A DNA stretch of 64,000 bases from Styela clava (taxonomy: Eukaryota; Chordata; Ascidiacea; Stolidobranchia; Styelidae): assembly GCF_964204865.1 (NCBI RefSeq), contig NC_135255.1, positions 7,779,135-7,843,134 of the forward strand, in the 5' to 3' direction. Each line of letters begins with the position of its first letter. The stretch's first letter is position 1. The notes under the pieces are model-generated. The model saw nothing but the letters and a program-made list of their open reading frames with translations. It made no database searches and was not told the origin of the DNA. Both the position numbers and the translations under genes were made by a program. Below are positions 33,760 to 43,696 of this stretch, one piece after another.

Positions 33760-34782
33760 ATGAGTGAAAACAAAAAAGGAAATCATGAAAAGAAGCAATC
33801 TTCAAAGAGGAATAGTCCAACTGAACAAGCAAAAACGGCAATTGTAAGCATGTCAGATTCGTCACCATCGACATCCAAGGGGTTAATCGACTCAAGCTCA
33901 CTTCTGCCTGTACTCCATTCCTCAATATTCAATGCAATCAAAGTGCAGCTGCCTACTATGATAGAGCAATTCCTTAATGACAAATTTGATCTCTCAAACC
34001 AATCAACACCTGGTGATGGTAATATTTCCTATATACAGGAGTCACTTATGTCAGTCGAGGCTTCTCTCCAAAAAATCTTTGGAAAACTTGCATCTGTTGC
34101 TGAAATACAGAATGACATATCTGAAATCAAAAAAATTCAGGAATTCCAGTCAAACAAATTTGACTCAATTTTAGAAAGTCTTGATAAATTAAAAGATTCT
34201 ACATCCTCTAATCAAAAACGGATAAAAAGCCTGGAAGAGCGTATTGATGAGCTTGAGGACGACCTGCAGTATTATGCGGAACGCCAGCATGATCAAGAAA
34301 GGCGCTCTAGACTCCAAAATCTGGAATTCCATGGAGTCCCTGTTACAACAAAAGAAAACACTGATGCAGTAATCACAAGAATTTGCTCTTTTATTCAAGT
34401 TGACATTAAAGAAACAGATATAGTTAATTCACACAGGCTCAACACAAGATACAAAAACCAATCGACTCAGCCAAACATAAAAACTGAAAGACCACCCCCT
34501 TTAATAATCAAATTTTCTAACAGAAGGGTTATCAGCCAAATAATGAAAAATAGAAGAAACTTGAAGCTTATTCCAAAAGACTCTGGATACCCTACCAACA
34601 TGTTTATAGTAGAAAATTTAACGGATTACACAAGAGATCTATTTTATCAAGCGAGAGAAAAGAAAAACGAATGTGGCTACTCAAGCATTTGGACATCAAG
34701 TGGGAGGATCCTAGTCAAGAAAAATGACTTTTTCAGACCAATACTCATCAAGAATGAAGGTGACCTGAATTTAATTAAATAG
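33760..34782 (+). CDS. LINE B ORF1 protein
   Basis: 340 residues. The N-terminus is Lys/Ser-rich. A long coiled coil runs about 95-190 (EIKKIQEFQSNKFDSILESL, KSLEERIDELEDDLQYYAE). An RRM-like and C-terminal domain of the LINE ORF1 (transposase-22-like) type follows, with QERRSRLQNLEFHGVP and a DIVNSHRL-type segment. Such proteins trimerise through the coil and bind the LINE RNA. ATG context is ordinary; the frame is closed by TAG at 34780. Confidence 0.88.
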   Translation: MSENKKGNHEKKQSSKRNSPTEQAKTAIVSMSDSSPSTSKGLIDSSSLLPVLHSSIFNAIKVQLPTMIEQFLNDKFDLSNQSTPGDGNISYIQESLMSVEASLQKIFGKLASVAEIQNDISEIKKIQEFQSNKFDSILESLDKLKDSTSSNQKRIKSLEERIDELEDDLQYYAERQHDQERRSRLQNLEFHGVPVTTKENTDAVITRICSFIQVDIKETDIVNSHRLNTRYKNQSTQPNIKTERPPPLIIKFSNRRVISQIMKNRRNLKLIPKDSGYPTNMFIVENLTDYTRDLFYQAREKKNECGYSSIWTSSGRILVKKNDFFRPILIKNEGDLNLIK

Positions 34783-34821
34783 AGTCACACCTAATTTTTT
34801 TTTATTGAAACTCTTATTATA

Positions 34822-37800
34822 ATGTCATTGGGCAACCAATGTACCATATGTAATAGACTTTGTAGAGCAAATGAATCTTATTTTTGCTGTGCCTTCTGTT
34901 TGAAACCTTTTCATAATGATTGTGCAACCTCTGAAGGGAATATATATTGCATCTCGAATACCTGTCCATCTTGTACTCGAACTCAATTGTCAATGCAACA
35001 TTCAAATGAGGCTTTGTTTTCCAATTCAATTGGCTCTCAACAACCATGTCTAGAAAATGACCCCATATTATTTAATTTCAACTCCATGACAAACTTCTCA
35101 TGTGATACTCTTGAAATAGAAGAAATATCGACTATTTCCAATCCTAGTAATCTCTCTATTTTCCATATGAATATTCGGTCAATCCAGAGAAATTTCGATT
35201 ATTTGATAAATCTTCTGTCTGAATTCCAACACCCACCTCATATCATTGGAATCAGTGAGACCAAGTTGAAACACAACCCCTTGGCAAAAATCAACATTCC
35301 TGGTTATAACTTCATTCATCAACCCTCTGATACAAATGCTGGAGGGGTAGGATGCTATATACGAAGCAACTTAAAATTCAAGATTATCCATGATATAAAA
35401 TTGAATCATCCAGATTGCGAAGACCTCTGGATAGAGTTAAATAACTCGGATAACCATAAAACAGTCAAAACACTCATTATTTGCATTCTATACAAACATC
35501 CACGAAATGATATTCCAACCTTCACAAGTGCTCTTTCTGCTGTTCTTGAAAGAATATCGACCAAACAATTCATTTTGCTTGGAGATTTCAACATAAACCT
35601 CTTGAAACATTCCTTGAACAAATCCATATCTGAATACATGGATATGATATCTTCATATTGCACGGTGCAGATCATCACAAAACCTACCAGAGTCTCAAGT
35701 TCATCTTGCACATTAATTGATCATGTATACACCAACATCATACATAAAAAAATCCATGCTTATGTCATATCCTGCTCGATAACCGACCACTTTCCAGTTT
35801 TGTGTTCTATTTCCGACATATCTCTCAACAGTCGTAACGAACCTCGATACAAACGAGACATGAAACAGTTTCGCATCGACAATTTCCGAGAGGATGCTGA
35901 TTCAATCTTCACCAGCTGGTCTTCTACAATAGTACCCAATAGGGAAAACTTTGATGCATTATGTGATGATTTTATCTTCAAAATCAAAAATCTTATTGAC
36001 AAACATGCCCCTATGAAAATGCTATCTAGAAAAGACCTGAAAATTAAGAAAAAACCATGGTTAAGCAAGGGTATTCGAGTGTCAATCAAAAATAAAAATA
36101 AAATGCGCAATAAGTACTATTTGAAAGGTAACATGTCACAGCAGCATTTGTACAAGAGGTATTGCAACAAACTGAAAGGAATAACAAACAAAGCTAAACA
36201 ACTTTATTATCATAATACGCTAAAGCAAAACCGAAACAATATAAAGCAAACATGGAGAACAATCAAAGAAATAGTAAATGTTAAGAATGACAAACAGAAT
36301 ACTATTACAGAAATTATGTTACAAAATAAAATTATTTCTTCTGACAAATTGCTGATAGCAAATGAGTTCAACAGCTATTTCACTAACATCGGTCCAAAAT
36401 TAGCCAGTGAATTTAATGATGTTTCGGATTACAAAAAATATTTACATCTGAAGATCTCACAAACCATATTTCTTCAGCCTGTTTCAATCTCTGAAATTAT
36501 ATGTGGTATTTTAAGCCTGAAAAAGGGCAAAGCTGTTGGTCCTGATAACATTCCATCATGTTTCCTTCAGCATATTGTAGACATAATATCGCCGGCCCTC
36601 ATGATTTTGTTCAATGCGTCAATACAGTTGGGTATGTACCCTTCAGTTTTCAAAATTGCTCGAGTAACACCGATTTTCAAATCTGGTGATAATAAATTAA
36701 TATCTAACTACAGACCGATTTCTATCCTTTCTTGTTTAAACATGCTTTTTGAAAAACTAATATACGAAAGAATGGTAAAATTTATTACTAAACATAATAT
36801 AGTTAATAAGTCTCAATTTGGATTTAGGGACAACCACTCAACTAACCATGCTATTTTAGACATGATGTCATACATCTATGACAAATTAGAAAATAATGAG
36901 ATTGTTTGTTCTGTTTTCATTGATTTAAAGAAAGCGTTTGATACAGTTGACCACAAAATTTTGCTTCATAAACTATTTAATTATGGATTTCGTGGACCCG
37001 CCCAATCACTTTTAAAGAGCTACCTAACAAACCGAGTACAATTTGTAAAAATTGGTGAAGTAACATCTGAGACTTTACCAATAGTTTGTGGCGTCCCACA
37101 AGGATCATGTTTAGGTCCAATCCTTTTCTTAACATATATCAATGATCTCACCAACTGCTCAAACTTATTAACGAAATTATTCGCCGACGACACCGGCCTT
37201 CTCTCCAGTCATAATTCAATTCCAACTTTAGAGAATAATGTGAACTATGAAATGATGAAGGTGCATGATTGGATGGTATCAAACAAACTGACAGTTAATA
37301 TTGAAAAATCGAAATCCATGATAATCACTCCTCAAAAGCATCAGATAAACCATGACTTGTCAATAAAAATTGATGGTACCAAATTAGAAAATGTGTTATC
37401 ATACAAATACCTGGGAATTTTTATTGATTCTGGTCTTAAATGGGACAAACATATTGAGCATGTGGTAAAAAAAATAACCAGAGCAGTTGGTATCACCTAC
37501 AAGCTCAAACAATACATGCCTACATCTACCCTGCGCTCTGTGTATTTTTCACTTTTTCAATCTTATGTCCAGTATGGAATCGCAGCATGGGGAGCTGCTG
37601 CACAAAAATATTTAAGACAAATTAATGTTTTACAAAACCGAATTGCTAGATCTCTTTGCAATGCAGCACCTAGAACTAATATTAATCATCTTTATTCGTC
37701 ACTCAACATTCTAAAATTAACAGACTTATTCAATTTTGAAATTGCTAAACTAATGCATCAACACCAAAATAAATCCCTACCCGAAGCATTCGATAAATAT

Positions 37801-38019
37801 TTCACTAAGCAGTCTAAAACACACACACACTACACCCGATCTTCTGCGCGTGGAAATTATTTTGTGCCCAGATATTCCACTGCAAGAACACAAAACTCAA
37901 TCAAGTATACGGGCATTAAAATATGGAACAATATTCCACATGAAGTAAAATCACATGGCTACACGACTTTCAAGAATACATATAAAAAATATTTAATCAA
38001 AAACTACCGGTACCGTTAG
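34822..38019 (+). CDS. LINE B ORF2: PHD-like finger, endonuclease, reverse transcriptase
   Basis: 1,065 residues, uninterrupted. Residues about 8-52 form a C4HC3 PHD-like zinc finger (CTICNRLC, CCAFCLKPFHNDC, CPSC). The apurinic endonuclease covers about 110-330 (FHMNIRSIQRN, GISETKLKH, LLGDFNINLL, ITDHFPVL). The RT covers about 530-800 (KAVGPDNIP, NYRPISILS, FIDLKKAFDTVDH, GVPQGSCLGPILF, catalytic FADDTG near 787). The C-terminal thumb/connection region ends in a run that closes at TAG. The enzyme would nick target DNA and reverse-transcribe the LINE RNA. A PHD finger at the ORF2 N-terminus is a known but uncommon option in this group and may guide chromatin targeting (inference). Confidence 0.93.
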   Translation: MSLGNQCTICNRLCRANESYFCCAFCLKPFHNDCATSEGNIYCISNTCPSCTRTQLSMQHSNEALFSNSIGSQQPCLENDPILFNFNSMTNFSCDTLEIEEISTISNPSNLSIFHMNIRSIQRNFDYLINLLSEFQHPPHIIGISETKLKHNPLAKINIPGYNFIHQPSDTNAGGVGCYIRSNLKFKIIHDIKLNHPDCEDLWIELNNSDNHKTVKTLIICILYKHPRNDIPTFTSALSAVLERISTKQFILLGDFNINLLKHSLNKSISEYMDMISSYCTVQIITKPTRVSSSSCTLIDHVYTNIIHKKIHAYVISCSITDHFPVLCSISDISLNSRNEPRYKRDMKQFRIDNFREDADSIFTSWSSTIVPNRENFDALCDDFIFKIKNLIDKHAPMKMLSRKDLKIKKKPWLSKGIRVSIKNKNKMRNKYYLKGNMSQQHLYKRYCNKLKGITNKAKQLYYHNTLKQNRNNIKQTWRTIKEIVNVKNDKQNTITEIMLQNKIISSDKLLIANEFNSYFTNIGPKLASEFNDVSDYKKYLHLKISQTIFLQPVSISEIICGILSLKKGKAVGPDNIPSCFLQHIVDIISPALMILFNASIQLGMYPSVFKIARVTPIFKSGDNKLISNYRPISILSCLNMLFEKLIYERMVKFITKHNIVNKSQFGFRDNHSTNHAILDMMSYIYDKLENNEIVCSVFIDLKKAFDTVDHKILLHKLFNYGFRGPAQSLLKSYLTNRVQFVKIGEVTSETLPIVCGVPQGSCLGPILFLTYINDLTNCSNLLTKLFADDTGLLSSHNSIPTLENNVNYEMMKVHDWMVSNKLTVNIEKSKSMIITPQKHQINHDLSIKIDGTKLENVLSYKYLGIFIDSGLKWDKHIEHVVKKITRAVGITYKLKQYMPTSTLRSVYFSLFQSYVQYGIAAWGAAAQKYLRQINVLQNRIARSLCNAAPRTNINHLYSSLNILKLTDLFNFEIAKLMHQHQNKSLPEAFDKYFTKQSKTHTHYTRSSARGNYFVPRYSTARTQNSIKYTGIKIWNNIPHEVKSHGYTTFKNTYKKYLIKNYRYR

Positions 38020-38320
38020 TCTTCATAAACTGTGGTTTTGCTGACAGCTGGACAGTGTCATACAGCACCATACCGGCCAGACTGGATTCCATGGCAGGTG
38101 CACGCCCGAGGGCGCTAGCGCTCCGCAGAAATGCACGCGAGCGAAATCAATTTTGCACGCCGAAAATTTGCAATTGCTCACCAATGTAAATCGGTTTAAA
38201 TGGTTTTAAAATCAATAATCCAGTAATATAAAGATGCCAAAATATTATAACTCCACAATTGTCGACAAATACCAGCTTGCAAGATTTGGTCTGATCGAAA
38301 TATTGCGAAGCAAAAAGACC

Positions 38321-38445
38321 ATGGACCTTTCCCCAACCTTTGACCCGCGAAAAATTCCTCTCATTGTTACGTCCTTTTTTGCATCTTGCTGATTGGCCAA
38401 TGTCATGAAATAAACAAGGAAGTCGATGCTCGGGGAAAGGTCCAT
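38321..38445 (+). mobile_element. ATGGACCTTT-ended MITE, short deletion copy
   Basis: 125 bp with both ends intact (ATGGACCTTTCCCCAACC and CGGGGAAAGGTCCAT) and the same subterminal GCTGATTGGCC as the 496-bp copy at 23288. The middle is missing, so it is an internal-deletion derivative. Confidence 0.75.
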
Positions 38446-38527
38446 ATCGTGTTGAATGATAGGAAATAGGAATCCCGTGAGAATAGTTATGGACGAAAAG
38501 ATCGCCTCCGCACCAATGGCCAAGTAC

Positions 38528-38958
38528 GGCTCTGATTCAGCGTATTTTTCATACAATAATTTTACACGAATGTACTGAACAGTACCGGTATCTAAAGTTG
38601 CTCAAACACTCCCAAAATTAGTGACAAAGTATGAAAATAATGTTTGGGGTCAAAGGTCAAACGTTCATTTTGCTCTAATTTGACGTATTTTTTATCCATT
38701 AATTCTACGTAAAAACACTACCAAAATTAATGACAAAGTATGTCCATTTTGCTCTGGTTCAACGTATTTTTTATCCAATAATTTAACGCGGATGTACTGA
38801 ACAGTATCGGTATCCAAAGTCGCACAAACACTCTCAAAATTAGCGACAAACTGTAGAAATAATGTTTGCGGTCAAAGGTCAAACGTCCATTTTTTCTCTG
38901 ATTCAACGTATTTTTTATCCGATACCGTACCGGTAATTTTACGCGGATGTATTGAGAG
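38528..38958. repeat. Satellite array, about 143-bp unit
   Basis: Roughly three and a half units, one shortened. Each unit has TCAACGTATTTTTTATCC, AATTTTACGCGGATGTACTGAACAGTA(T/C)CGGTA, CAAACACTC(C/T)CAAAATTA and GGTCAAAGGTCAAACGT(T/C)CATTTT. The GGTCAAAGGTCA core has the form of a DR1 nuclear-receptor site. The array ends directly at the pogo-like element. Confidence 0.82.
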
Positions 38959-39833
38959 GTACCGTAAAACCGGCTAACTTCGGATGCCTTGTAACTTCGG
39001 ATGAAATTTTCAATCATTCATATCTCAACTAAATTTCGTCGTATTGCGCTTCTGTCGGTTTCTATAGTAAGGCCTTACATATCTGAATCTGACGTAGCCT
39101 CCAATCGCTCGATTTGATTTTTTATCATTCAAAAAATCATATTTTACCAAAAAAATGACACCGTTTTTTCGAGCGGCTCAAATCGTGACTTCTACAGACG
39201 CTACCTTCGTCAAATCACCGCCAAGCGCTAGAGAGCGTACACAATGTATACAAAAAAATACAGTGATCACAAGGTGTCGTACGAGATTCGAGTGAAATCG
39301 ATTATTTTGATTTAAAAATTACATCAAAATATCGACGTTTTGATGATTACGTACAGCGTGACGTCAACGACGCAAATCCCGTTCTCTCTCTTCGTAGCCG
39401 ACGTCACTTTGCGTAGCTCGTGCGTTACTCGCTGCGACATTTGAACGCCAGACATCGCGGCGCCCAGTTTTGTGAAATTTAAAAATTATGCTTATCCATG
39501 ATCCTAGTCACTAAATCCTACAAAAACATCACTATCGTCTCAGTCATATGTTGTTTATTTAAAAATATGGGTATGCATACGCTTAATGCATATGAAATTT
39601 GTCGATTTTTGTTTTTGCATACTTCCTCCGACACCGATAGATACCGTAGCAATTGGTAATACGTTAGGCCTGAAACATGTATCTATACGATCATAATGAT
39701 TAGATATGTCTGTAGATTAGATATGTCGGCAGATGATAATAATATCGTTAACAGGTGAGCGTAGAACTCTACATACATGCACACAGCAGGAGGTTGCAGT
39801 TTTTATCCGTTTATTGTCATTTGACTTTATTAA

Positions 39834-40100
39834 GTGAAACGAAAGCGAGGATCGAAAGTCACACCGGGCAGGAACCTCTGCCGAGCCGATCAACGGGGAG
39901 CTCTGAGAAAATCAGAAAATATGAAAAGTGATAATCAAGACGAAACCTGCTCTGCTTGTGGATTATGGAATGATCCAAATGGAAGTACGGAAATTGAGGT
40001 GGAATGGGTCGGTTGCGAAAGCTGCAGCGAAACACATTGGTTCCACAAGAACTGTTGCAAAGACCCGTCTAACCCATGTGGAAATGATTACAATTCTTGA
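39834..40100 (+). CDS. PHD-like zinc-finger protein fragment in the pogo-like element
   Basis: 88 residues. After a basic leader the C-terminal half carries ETCSACGLWND, WVGCESCSETHWFHKNCC and a final CGND. This is the C-C / C-C / H-C spacing of the PHD-like finger found at the C-terminus of many pogo/Tigger transposases. No helix-turn-helix or DDE domain precedes it. It may be a left-over transposase exon or a separately kept DNA- or chromatin-binding piece. A second overlapping frame (KARIESHTGQEPLP...) is open upstream, so the true start is uncertain. Confidence 0.6.
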   Translation: MKRKRGSKVTPGRNLCRADQRGALRKSENMKSDNQDETCSACGLWNDPNGSTEIEVEWVGCESCSETHWFHKNCCKDPSNPCGNDYNS

Positions 40101-40103
40101 TTT

Positions 40104-40300
40104 TGCCAGCGTTTCCTTCAATTCATCTGTTTATTTTTAACTGTCGAATTTTTGTTCATACCTTACTTGTTCCATATTGCTTTTTGATTTCAATTTTTAC
40201 TTTTGCCAGTGTTTCATTCGATTCATCCGTTTATTTTTAATTGTCTAATTTTTGTTCATTCTTTACTTGTTCCATATTGCATTTCAATTTCAACCTACAC
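40104..40300. repeat. Tandem duplication, about 98 bp, two copies
   Basis: TTTTGCCAG(C/T)GTTTC ... ATTCATC(T/C)GTTTATTTTTAA ... TTTTTGTTCAT ... TACTTGTTCCATATTGC occurs at about 40104-40198 and again at 40202-40296, directly after the PHD-like ORF stop. Confidence 0.8.
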
Positions 40301-41010
40301 CAGTGTTAGGTACTTTCAATTCTTCCGTTTTTTTTTTTTGTTAATCCTTTTCTTGCATTGAAAATAAACGATCATAAAAGAACGAACTAGCATTTTGCAA
40401 TAAATTAGGAGTAGTTAGTGAAATATATACGAGTTATAATAAAGGACACAAGAATAAATAGTTAAGCTTCGCGAAGCGGCAAGAGTAACGTCACGTAGTA
40501 ACGTCACGTACAAACGTCAGTATTCAACACGCAGGACAGGTCGTGGCGGCGTAAGGTCTATTCAGCGACGTTGTCACGCGTCATTGCTTACGCAGACATT
40601 TCTCTCTCACGACGAGTTGACGCAAAGAGAAAAGTGGCCATCCGAAGTTAGATAATTTTAGAATAGACGAATAAAGACAATAATTTCAATGAAAAAAGGC
40701 TTTGATGGATATGGAACCGACTTTATCAAGACGAGAATAGCCACAATGTATTATATTCCAAATTTGGCTTCAGTTGAACAACATGCGGCGGAGATATTGT
40801 TCAAAATATAGTGAAATCATCCGAAGTTAGCCGGTTTTACGGTATCTGATGTCAAAGTCAGTTGCACGCGAGTGCAGTTGTTTTGCACGTCGTGAGCTAT
40901 AATTCTGTAATTGCACGCCAGGAATTCTTATTTGCACGCGGGAATTTCTGATTGCACGCCCGATTTCTCGTTCAAAAAGGCCATGAAATCCAGACTGGCA
41001 TACCGGTACG

Positions 41011-41550
41011 GTACCGTGGTAACCTACCGGTACTGTCTTCTGTGTCATATAAACGATAGCGGTTCATTAGTTCGCTTCTGTGTACCGTGATATAGCTTCC
41101 GAGTTATCTAATATGGTATTATCTTACTTACTCACATATTTTCAAATTTTCTGTCTCTATAAATCAGATTCTGAAGCGCGTGCGGTCGCTCAGCAACCTG
41201 AACATTTTTCCAGTTCGTTGACAAATGATTGCCCTCCGTAGCTAACCAACTGTAACTAAGATGTGGCTGGAGTCGCCTCCGATCTGGATATATGCGCCTA
41301 ACATCGGCCTGGTGCCAAATTTTATTTTATTTTCTACCCTAAAAGTTTTATGTGGATGGTTGTACATTGAGTATGAATTGTGCCTTATAATTCGTACATA
41401 GAGGTTGCTTAATTTAATTTTTCTCATCAAATAAAATGATCGCTCAATTTAATGTTGCATATGACAATATATAAAAATTTAATCGCTGCAATTGTACAAA
41501 AACACAGCTGAATGATATGGTGATTTATTTTTATAATTACTGTATATCAA
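41011..41550. other. Unannotated stretch
   Basis: Apart from TACCGGTA-type palindromes at 41000-41035 I find no gene or element. An AATAAA at about 41428 could be the polyadenylation signal of an unseen transcript. Confidence 0.3.
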
Positions 41551-41859
41551 TTGAATTTTCCCGACTTTTATTTTTACTTTCTCTCCCAAATCATATATAA
41601 TGATTCATATCAACCTTGTTGGTTAATTTATGAATGGATAAGCTTTTCTTTGTGCATATTGCTTTCACTTATTTCAATTTTTTATTATTGACTCGTTTTT
41701 AATCTTGGTGTCGCAGACTTGTGATGACCATTCCTGGTCCTTCGCGACTTCCTGTCAATTGCGATGAAATCCGTTACTGTATTTGAAATGTACTGTAATA
41801 CTGAATTTGTATTGTGATTTCTTGCACGACGAAATAAACCTATTGTCTATTGTCTATTA
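41551..41859 (+). mobile_element. 5'-truncated LINE 3' tail, family T1
   Basis: Inverse partner of 14474-14728, sharing GGTGTCGCAGACTTGTGATGACC-type and TTTCTTGCACGACGAAATAAAC blocks and ending CTATTGTCTATTGTCTATT. No coding sequence. Confidence 0.72.
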
Positions 41860-43330
41860 AAACGTAGGTATAGAATGTATATAAGGTGGACGGTTTTGCC
41901 AAGAAGATGTGGTACGTGTTCACTCACCTAAAATAATTGAAATATTTCACACACGCTCACACGCACCCACACACACAACCATATAGAAGTTATTAAGTAA
42001 AGGGAACATGAAAAATTACATACTGGTAGTTAATAAAAAATAAATAAAAATTACTTGCCACACCATATTAATAAATTTATCATGATTGCCACTGCCAAAT
42101 TGATCAATTTTATAAATGGGAGTGAACAGTAAAGATAAACTTTTATAAAAAAATATATTGTCAAGCTGATTATAGATGGAGTCAAATGCCAAAATGCCCA
42201 ACCAAAGTTGCCAGAATTGGGTGCATGAAGAGGTGGGCTAGACCACTTCATTGCCCAAACTAGAGCCTATTATTGCCAAATTATAGTCCAGATTGCAATA
42301 AGTATTTAAATCTATCAGTAACTTTATAAGTATGAGTAATTATAATTAATTAAGGTAGAAAGACAGGGTATAGGAATATGTTAGTTGCTAAGGTTATAAG
42401 GTTTTTTTTCATTCTTAGATATTGACTTCTGCAAGGATAAAGGAATTAGTACTGTTATTTCACACGATCACTTCTTCATTTAATTATTGTGGCGTAATAG
42501 ATGTCAATTCAAGTTTATTGTGGATGAGACATCAGCCTGCGAATTTTGTTGTTGTAGACACCATTTATATTCAATAAACTAGCCATTGTATTGATCATCA
42601 CAGAACGACCTGAAAAACAGAAAACAAATCTGCGAGTAGGATATTCAAGGGTTACATATTTGGAAACAGCACTACCCTACACTTTTGTTTAGAATTAATT
42701 ATTATTTCGAGTAGATATTTTTTATTAGTTATCTATCTTTAAAACGCTAGTTCAAAGACCAGAATTGAAATATGGTTGGGACACAGGGTGAATTCCTCGC
42801 AAACCATGCAGAAACTCTCAAACCACACTGACCATTCGTATGTTGGCCTTCACATTAACTTCACAGCAGAACCTCAACCTAGGATAAAATTTTGTATACA
42901 CACAAAACAAATCATAGAATACCACAACAAATTAAAATGAAGGGGAGAATCCAATATATCTCCACTGGTCGCCTAATTACAATAATAGGTACAGGAGCTA
43001 AACTATACGGTCTACAACCCTCATAAGGTATCACACCATCCATATAGAAACAAAGACCATGCATGTGTAATGTCAAAAATCCAACGTTAAGCAAAAAGGG
43101 AACATGCGCATGCAGATGTCAGAGTGTAAACAGCCATTTGAAAAATAAATAAAATAATTTGCTGTGCATGCTACAGAACCCGACACACCAACATTAGATG
43201 TAGAACAGGTGGAGAGAGATTAACTGCCGGCTCAACAACAATCAGCAGCTGCAGGGGCAATAGCAATATTGTAGCTGTTTGATATTTTCATGAAAATAAG
43301 TATGTGCAAGTGAAGAGTGTCCCAACTTTC
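41860..43330. other. Long stretch without identifiable genes
   Basis: About 1.5 kb. A short CA-rich tract (ACACACGCTCACACGCACCCACACACACA, about 41950-41980) is the only simple repeat. No gene or element end recognised. Confidence 0.3.
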
Positions 43331-43688
43331 CTACAGGAGTGGTGACTCCTCTACGGCCCATGGGCCGGGGCCACGGCCCATCTAATTGGGCCACATAGGC
43401 CGTGGCCCATAGCTTGATGGGCCGCGGCCCCATCAGGAAAAATTCAATTATCTTAACAAAATTTTCAATTTTTACCAAATTGTCAATATTCGAACCAAAA
43501 AAATATACTCCTGTAGTATGTGTACCAGGTTAGGGTTAGGACAAAGAAAATTCAGATTTTTTACATTATAGTTAGTTCTATTACGAGTTCGGGGACTGTC
43601 TGTGTTAGCCAAGTGAATAGTTTCTTTACACAACTTGATGGGCCGTGGCCCCGGCCCATGGGCCGCAGAGGAGTCACCACTCCCACTC
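43331..43688 (-). mobile_element. GGCCCATGGGCC-ended MITE, copy 3
   Basis: 358 bp, inverted relative to copies 1 and 2, with the same ends and core but a shortened left inner arm. The exact 8-bp duplication CAACTTTC flanks it (43323-43330 and 43689-43696). Confidence 0.93.
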
Positions 43689-43696
43689 CAACTTTC

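Larger units (their letters stand above)
33671..38019 (+). mobile_element. LINE B, both ORFs open
   Basis: A two-ORF LINE of the CR1/L2/Jockey group with no stop or frameshift in either ORF, so potentially active coding sequence. The leader is probably 33671-33759. ORF1 is at 33760 and ORF2 at 34822, 39 nt apart. The element ends at or just after the ORF2 stop: I see no obvious 3' UTR, tail or target duplication, so the 3' terminus may be truncated and its limits are approximate. Confidence 0.88.
38960..40844 (+). mobile_element. Pogo/Tigger-like element with TA target duplication, carrying a PHD-like ORF
   Basis: Perfect 25-bp terminal inverted repeats (38962-38986 and 40818-40842, starting CCGTAAAACCGGCTAACTTC), each flanked by TA. 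The AACTTCGGATG core is repeated just inside both ends (38992-39003 and about 40638-40648), like subterminal transposase-binding sites. The TA target and the single zinc-finger ORF inside (39834-40100) suggest derivation from a pogo/Tigger transposon that lost its DDE catalytic domain. Several TAACGTCACGTA-like motifs lie near 40487-40515. It is 1,885 bp long. Confidence 0.85.
38070..41010. mobile_element. Probable outer inverted element enclosing younger repeats
   Basis: The left flank (38070-38165, CCGGCCAGACTGGATTCCATGGC plus several TGCACGC motifs) and the right flank (40855-41010, several TTGCACGC motifs then GGCCATGAAATCCAGACTGGCATACCGG) are inverted copies of each other. Between them lie the MITE at 38321, the satellite at 38528 and the pogo-like element at 38960. 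I read this as an older element that took later insertions. The exact ends and target duplication are not resolved. Confidence 0.5.
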
